DNA of 64,000 nucleotides from an uncultured Alphaproteobacteria bacterium. Its GTDB lineage: Bacteria > Pseudomonadota > Alphaproteobacteria > MPNO01 > UBA2964. Shown one piece after another: positions 60,759-64,000 of this stretch. The translations under genes and the position numbers were made by a program. Numbering within the stretch: the first letter of the stretch is position 1; each line of letters starts with the position of its first letter. The stretch spans positions 3,607,391 through 3,671,390 of the forward strand of contig OX638326.1 of NCBI GenBank assembly GCA_951812775.1, in the 5' to 3' direction. Under the pieces are notes generated by a model. That model made no database searches, was not told where the DNA came from, and worked only from the letters and a program-made list of their open reading frames with translations.

Positions 60759-61682
60759 CTAGGTCGGGGCGTCCGGTGACGGTTTGTTGACGTCCTTATC
60801 TTCCGCTTCTTTTTTTGTCAGCAGGAAGGAGGACGCGACGATTACCACGCTGCCGATCCAGACCCAAATAACCGGCCATTCCCCAAATACCGCGAGACCG
60901 ATAAGCGTGGCAACCGGTAGCCGGATGAAATCAAGCGTAATAACCACCGTTGCATCGGCAGCATGAAATGACCGTGCCAGAGCCCGTTGGGTCAAGGCGC
61001 CGAACGCGCCAATAACCAGCAGCCAGGCGAACTGTTCCAGTGTTGGTGTTTTCCAGACAAAGATTGCGACGGCCAAGGCATAGGGCGCGACAAACACGGC
61101 CTGATAGATCGCAATACTGTCCGGATGTTCAGTCCGGGACAGGTATTTGATCATGATTGAATTGCAGACGCTCAGAAGGACAGCGGTGACGGCAAACAGA
61201 ATACCCGGATTCATTTCCTGAAAGCCGGGACGAACGACAATTAAGGCACCCACGACACCTATGGCGATGGCCACCCAACGGCGTCTTCTGGCCAGCTCAC
61301 CAAGGATAAGGATCGCGGCGACGCAGGCAAAAACCGGTCGCGTGAAACCAATGGCAGCGATATCGCCGAGCGGAATATAGGTTGCGGCAAGAAAAAAGAA
61401 AGTGACGCTGAGATAGGCGGAGACACCGCGCAGTGCATACATCGGAATCTTCTTCGTGCGTAACCTGGCGCCGCCATTAGAAAGAGCCGTTGGCAGGAGA
61501 AACATAAGCCCGAAAGATGCGCGGAAAAATACCACGACGAGGATGGATAATTCCGGAGAAAGTGTCCGGGCGATCGTCATCATTCCTGTAAAACAGGCGC
61601 CAGCACAGGTAATCCAGAATCCCGCCCGGATTGCGCCCGGCAGGGAATCAAACCAAACGCCCAAGGGTTGGAAAATCTGCAT
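60759..61682 (-). CDS. EamA/DMT-family transporter
   Basis: A 307-residue membrane protein with ten predicted helices in two EamA halves (AGACFTGMMTIARTLSPELS, VIGVVGALIVVRPGF, VAPYALAVAIFVW, IGSVVIVASSFLL). It is an exporter of unknown substrate. The C-terminal tail is charged and cytoplasmic. It is convergent with ispG and divergent from arfB. Confidence 0.88.
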   Translation of the reverse strand: MQIFQPLGVWFDSLPGAIRAGFWITCAGACFTGMMTIARTLSPELSILVVVFFRASFGLMFLLPTALSNGGARLRTKKIPMYALRGVSAYLSVTFFFLAATYIPLGDIAAIGFTRPVFACVAAILILGELARRRRWVAIAIGVVGALIVVRPGFQEMNPGILFAVTAVLLSVCNSIMIKYLSRTEHPDSIAIYQAVFVAPYALAVAIFVWKTPTLEQFAWLLVIGAFGALTQRALARSFHAADATVVITLDFIRLPVATLIGLAVFGEWPVIWVWIGSVVIVASSFLLTKKEAEDKDVNKPSPDAPT

Positions 61683-61734
61683 GGTTCGTTATAGGTGGCG
61701 GGGAGGGGCGGCGCTAGTGGGAGCGGATAGAATT

Positions 61735-62166
61735 ATGTCAAGCCAGGATATTCATGTCGGAACATTGGTGATACCAGCGGAGGCTTTGGTGTTTAGCTAT
61801 ATACGTGCCTCCGGTCCGGGCGGGCAGAACGTCAACAAGGTTTCGACGGCGGCCCAACTCCGTTTCGACGTGGCGACCTGCCAATCCATTGATAGCTTCA
61901 CCTTCAACAAATTACGTCAGATTGCTGGGTCGCGGATGACACAGGCCGGGGTGATTGTGATAACGGCGCAGCGCTTTCGATCGCAGGAACGCAATCGCGA
62001 AGATGTGATCGAGCGGTTGACCGAGATGTTGCGGGCAGCGACGCATCGACAAAAATTCCGACGCCCCACTCGTATCAGTAAAGGCGTTAAAAAAAGACGC
62101 CTTGATAGCAAACGCCGCCATCGCAATATCAAGAAGAACCGTGGTCGGGTCCGGGGAGATGATTGA
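61735..62166 (+). CDS. arfB: ArfB-type peptidyl-tRNA hydrolase (ribosome rescue)
   Basis: A 143-residue release-factor-like protein with the GGQ motif (FSYIRASGPGGQNVNKVSTA) and no codon-recognition domains. The basic C-terminal tail (KGVKKRRLDSKRRHRNIKKN) enters the empty mRNA channel of stalled ribosomes. The start ATG 61735 gives the usual short N terminus. A long upstream extension of the frame overlaps the divergent transporter gene and is not used. Confidence 0.94.
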   Translation: MSSQDIHVGTLVIPAEALVFSYIRASGPGGQNVNKVSTAAQLRFDVATCQSIDSFTFNKLRQIAGSRMTQAGVIVITAQRFRSQERNREDVIERLTEMLRAATHRQKFRRPTRISKGVKKRRLDSKRRHRNIKKNRGRVRGDD

Positions 62167-62218
62167 TCTGTCGATATAATTCCGGCAGCATTTGGTTTGA
62201 AATTCTGGAGTAAAAGAG

Positions 62219-62632
62219 ATGACAGACAAGATTGAAAAAACCGACGATGAATGGCGTGCTGAATTGACGCCGGAACAGTTTCACGTTTGCCGTCAGGCGG
62301 GCACGGAACGGCCATTTACCGGGAAGTACAACGACTTTAAAGGCGTTGGGACTTTTACCTGTTCCTGTTGTGGAAACCCTCTTTTCGACTCCGAAACCAA
62401 ATTCAATTCGGGCACGGGCTGGCCGAGCTTTTTTGCCCCTTTGTCAAAGGACGCTGTGGAACTTCGGGAAGATTGGGCGATGTTTATGAAACGCACTGAG
62501 GTAGTCTGCGCGAAATGCGATGCCCATCTCGGGCATGTCTTCCCGGATGGCCCGGCGCCAACACATCAGCGGTTTTGCATGAACTCCGTGTCGCTGGATT
62601 TCGTGGAGAAAGAAGAAGACGCCAAAGAATAG
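62219..62632 (+). CDS. msrB: peptide-methionine (R)-S-oxide reductase
   Basis: A 137-residue MsrB repairing oxidised methionine. Zinc cysteines are in [11 protein letters not shown] and [14 protein letters not shown], the substrate site is in NSGTGWPSF, and the catalytic Cys is in [11 protein letters not shown]. It is co-directional with arfB, 52 bp downstream of it. Confidence 0.96.
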   Translation: MTDKIEKTDDEWRAELTPEQFHVCRQAGTERPFTGKYNDFKGVGTFTCSCCGNPLFDSETKFNSGTGWPSFFAPLSKDAVELREDWAMFMKRTEVVCAKCDAHLGHVFPDGPAPTHQRFCMNSVSLDFVEKEEDAKE

Positions 62633-62638
62633 CTGCGT

Positions 62639-63061
62639 TCAATAGGTCGGATAGGATTTTTCTTCGGTAATAGAGGCGCCGAGCAGTTCGTTAATCCGGT
62701 ACTTCACCTCGGCACGTCGGTCATTGGTCTTGTAGACGGCGCGCGCGCAGGTCACGAAACGTTTGTTGAAGTCCAGGTCACGCTCGCGGTCTCGGATTTC
62801 ATCTTCGATGTCCCAGAGCTTTACGTTAATCGCCTTGAGATCCTTTGTTAGCCGATCTAGCTCGGCACTTTCGCCAATGGTTGCTTCTTACGCGGCCTTG
62901 AGCGCGGCAAGCTCGCGACGAACATTCGCTAGTTTCGTCTTGTCGGAAATGCGCTGCTTCTTGATTGCGAGAATGGTGATCTTGTCAATCAGCTCTCCGG
63001 GTGAAATCTCAACCTGAACAGATTCTACATTGACAGAATGGGTTTTCAGCTGCGCACTCAT
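62639..63061 (-). pseudogene. DUF6165-family protein gene with an internal ochre codon
   Basis: The frame from ATG 63061 reads VEISPGELIDKITILAIKKQ, RISDKTKLANVRRELAALKAA and meets TAA at 62890-62888 (codon 58). It then continues EATIGESAELDRLTKDL, LWDIEDEIRDRERDLDFNKRF, TNDRRAEVKYRINELLGASI and EEKSYPTY to TGA 62641-62639. These are DUF6165 motifs on both sides of the stop. The full product would be 139 residues of unknown function. The ATG overlaps the stop of the glycosyltransferase-like gene upstream (ATGA). Confidence 0.8.
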
Positions 63062-64000
63062 GAGCCTCGCTCCTTTAGATCGTGTGTTATTTTCTCAAAG
63101 ACGCCAGCCCAATCTCCATGTTGTGGCTGGCGATATAGTTTCATGGTTGGGTACCAAGGCGTTTCACTACCATTGAGCCCCATCGCCAGTCAGGCACAAA
63201 AGCCAGGACAAGCCATGTCTCAATGCCAAGCGCTCCACCGAGGTGGGCAATTGCGGTATCAGACGTAATCAGTAAATGGACATTCTTCAAAATGGCTGCG
63301 GAATCCAGAAAGGCGCCCTCGGCGTCAATTTCGTTACCCAGCGAGAGAACAGTGTGCCCCCAGTGTTGAAGGGGAAGGCTCTCACAGTCCTCTCCTTGTT
63401 GCATGCTGATCAGTTGAATGTCTGGGAGACTGCCAATTGGCGCGAAGTTCTCTAGAGGTACGGAACGGTTTGCATCCGCTCGGTAGTCAGGGTTTCCCTG
63501 CCAGCATATAGCGATGCGTCGCTTGCCGTTCTTCGGTAATTTTTCGCTCCACTCAGTAACACGCGCCGGATCTGCTTTAAGATAGGCGCCATCCTCTGGC
63601 CAAAAGGGTTCGGTCGGTCCCGCTAAATGGGGTAGGGACAGAAGCGGGATCTGCAGATCCCAGCTGGTAGTTTGTTCCGTTGATATATGATGCACCTGCG
63701 TTGGCAATGATGACAGGAGCGGCAAGAACCTGTGAGGAAGCTCTATCGATATGTTTTTGCCGGTTCCAGAAAACTGGGACAGGTACCGGCAGAATTGAAT
63801 GGTGTCACCCAATCCCTGTTCGGCATGTATGAGGAGCCTTTTCCCGTCGAGACTGCCACCAATCCCAACCAGGTCTATTCTGATGCCGCACGGCAAAACC
63901 GGGAATGGTTCGGCGCGCTTCATAGGCTGCCCAACCATTTTCAAAATCACCTTGGATAAGCGCTAATAATGCTTCATTCCACAAAATGTCGGGGTTTGAC
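63058..64000 (-). pseudogene. TPR/ADP-heptose-type glycosyltransferase-like gene with two frameshifts, 5' end outside
   Basis: The frame entering at 64000 reads NPDILWNEALLALIQGDFE and WAAYEARRTIP, a TPR end. Near 63861-63863 one extra T shifts it to the frame GGSLDGKRLLIHAEQGLGDT, followed by RSVPLENFAPI, LLITSDTAIAHLGGALGIET and VPDWRWG. Near 63178-63181 one lost G ends it early at 63141, while the restored frame gives TPWYPTMKLYRQPQHGDW to ERGS and the TGA at 63060-63058. With both corrected it is a typical TPR plus GT9-like protein. It is coupled to the DUF6165 gene by ATGA. Confidence 0.75.

Noticed and set aside
61456-61734. 93-codon N-terminal extension of arfB
   Set aside because: It overlaps the divergent transporter gene and its promoter; ArfB proteins are about 140 residues and start as at 61735.
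1-64000. Reassignment or general read-through of TAG
   Set aside because: TAG properly ends intact genes here, such as the DUF3971, BLUF and CBS genes; one of the four internal stops is TAA; and RF2 control is standard. No suppressor tRNA was seen.
1-64000. CRISPR arrays, rRNA genes and prophage genes
   Set aside because: No regularly spaced repeats, no rRNA sequence and no phage structural or integrase genes were seen.

Overview
The window looks like a chromosomal segment of an alphaproteobacterium, most likely of the Rhodospirillales type. The evidence is the set of alphaproteobacterial marker genes and gene orders: NDUFA12 followed by mlaD and a DUF2155 gene facing aat; aroQ-accB-accC; an RNase E with a long acidic insert in its S1 domain, next to amidase, PBP1a, prfB and bolA; glnE back to back with a DUF3971/AsmA-like gene and followed by bcp and DUF455; and iscR, cysteine desulfurase, ferredoxin and mnmA. 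No species can be named from the sequence alone.

Layout. 1-3.1 kb: the end of a broken substrate-binding-protein-fold decarboxylase-like gene, an arylformamidase-like hydrolase, a VOC protein and a DMT exporter. 3.2-5.1 kb: a worn region with a CBS protein, two genes truncated head to head (DUF3313 and exonuclease III), a frameshifted hsp20 and three short tandem duplications. 5.1-7.9 kb: a 2.75 kb transposon of the IS1595 type whose transposase is in one overlapping operon with a beta-class DNA methyltransferase and a BglII-family endonuclease. Its right inverted repeat ends a very divergent, active-site-less class II ribonucleotide reductase-like gene (7.9-9.3 kb). 9.7-14.6 kb: NDUFA12, mlaD, methyltransferase and DUF2155, facing aat, accC, accB and aroQ. 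14.8-22.3 kb: two broken paralogues of an unknown basic, C-terminally anchored family around a PAS protein, then decarboxylase, maiA, M48 protease, GGT-like lipoprotein and aminotransferase. 22.3-46.9 kb: mostly housekeeping genes, including rne, the amidase, mrcA, prfB with its programmed frameshift, glnE, tyrS, anmK and the iscS-fdx-mnmA sulfur relay. 46.9-51.7 kb: tRNA-Met, an amber-interrupted rhodanese, a chemoreceptor, a PhyH dioxygenase, a DUF882 protein and a BLUF photoreceptor with an apparent AUU start. 51.8-59.4 kb: a catabolic-looking block of hydrolases, an SDR pair, a LysR regulator with a perfect dyad operator, and three tandem signal-peptide-less SBP-fold proteins. 59.5-64 kb: ispG, a DMT exporter, arfB, msrB and a broken DUF6165/glycosyltransferase-like pair.

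Two themes stand out. First, the mobile restriction-modification element looks like a self-contained tnp-M-R operon, with its promoter -35 box inside the left inverted repeat. Second, small accessory genes carry an unusual load of lesions: four in-frame stops, four one-base frameshifts (one lying on a canonical -1 slippery heptamer), an internal in-frame deletion and two 5' truncations. About 25 kb of housekeeping coding sequence has none apart from the programmed prfB shift. That pattern argues for real decay of dispensable genes rather than uniformly spread sequencing error, although raw reads are needed to settle it.
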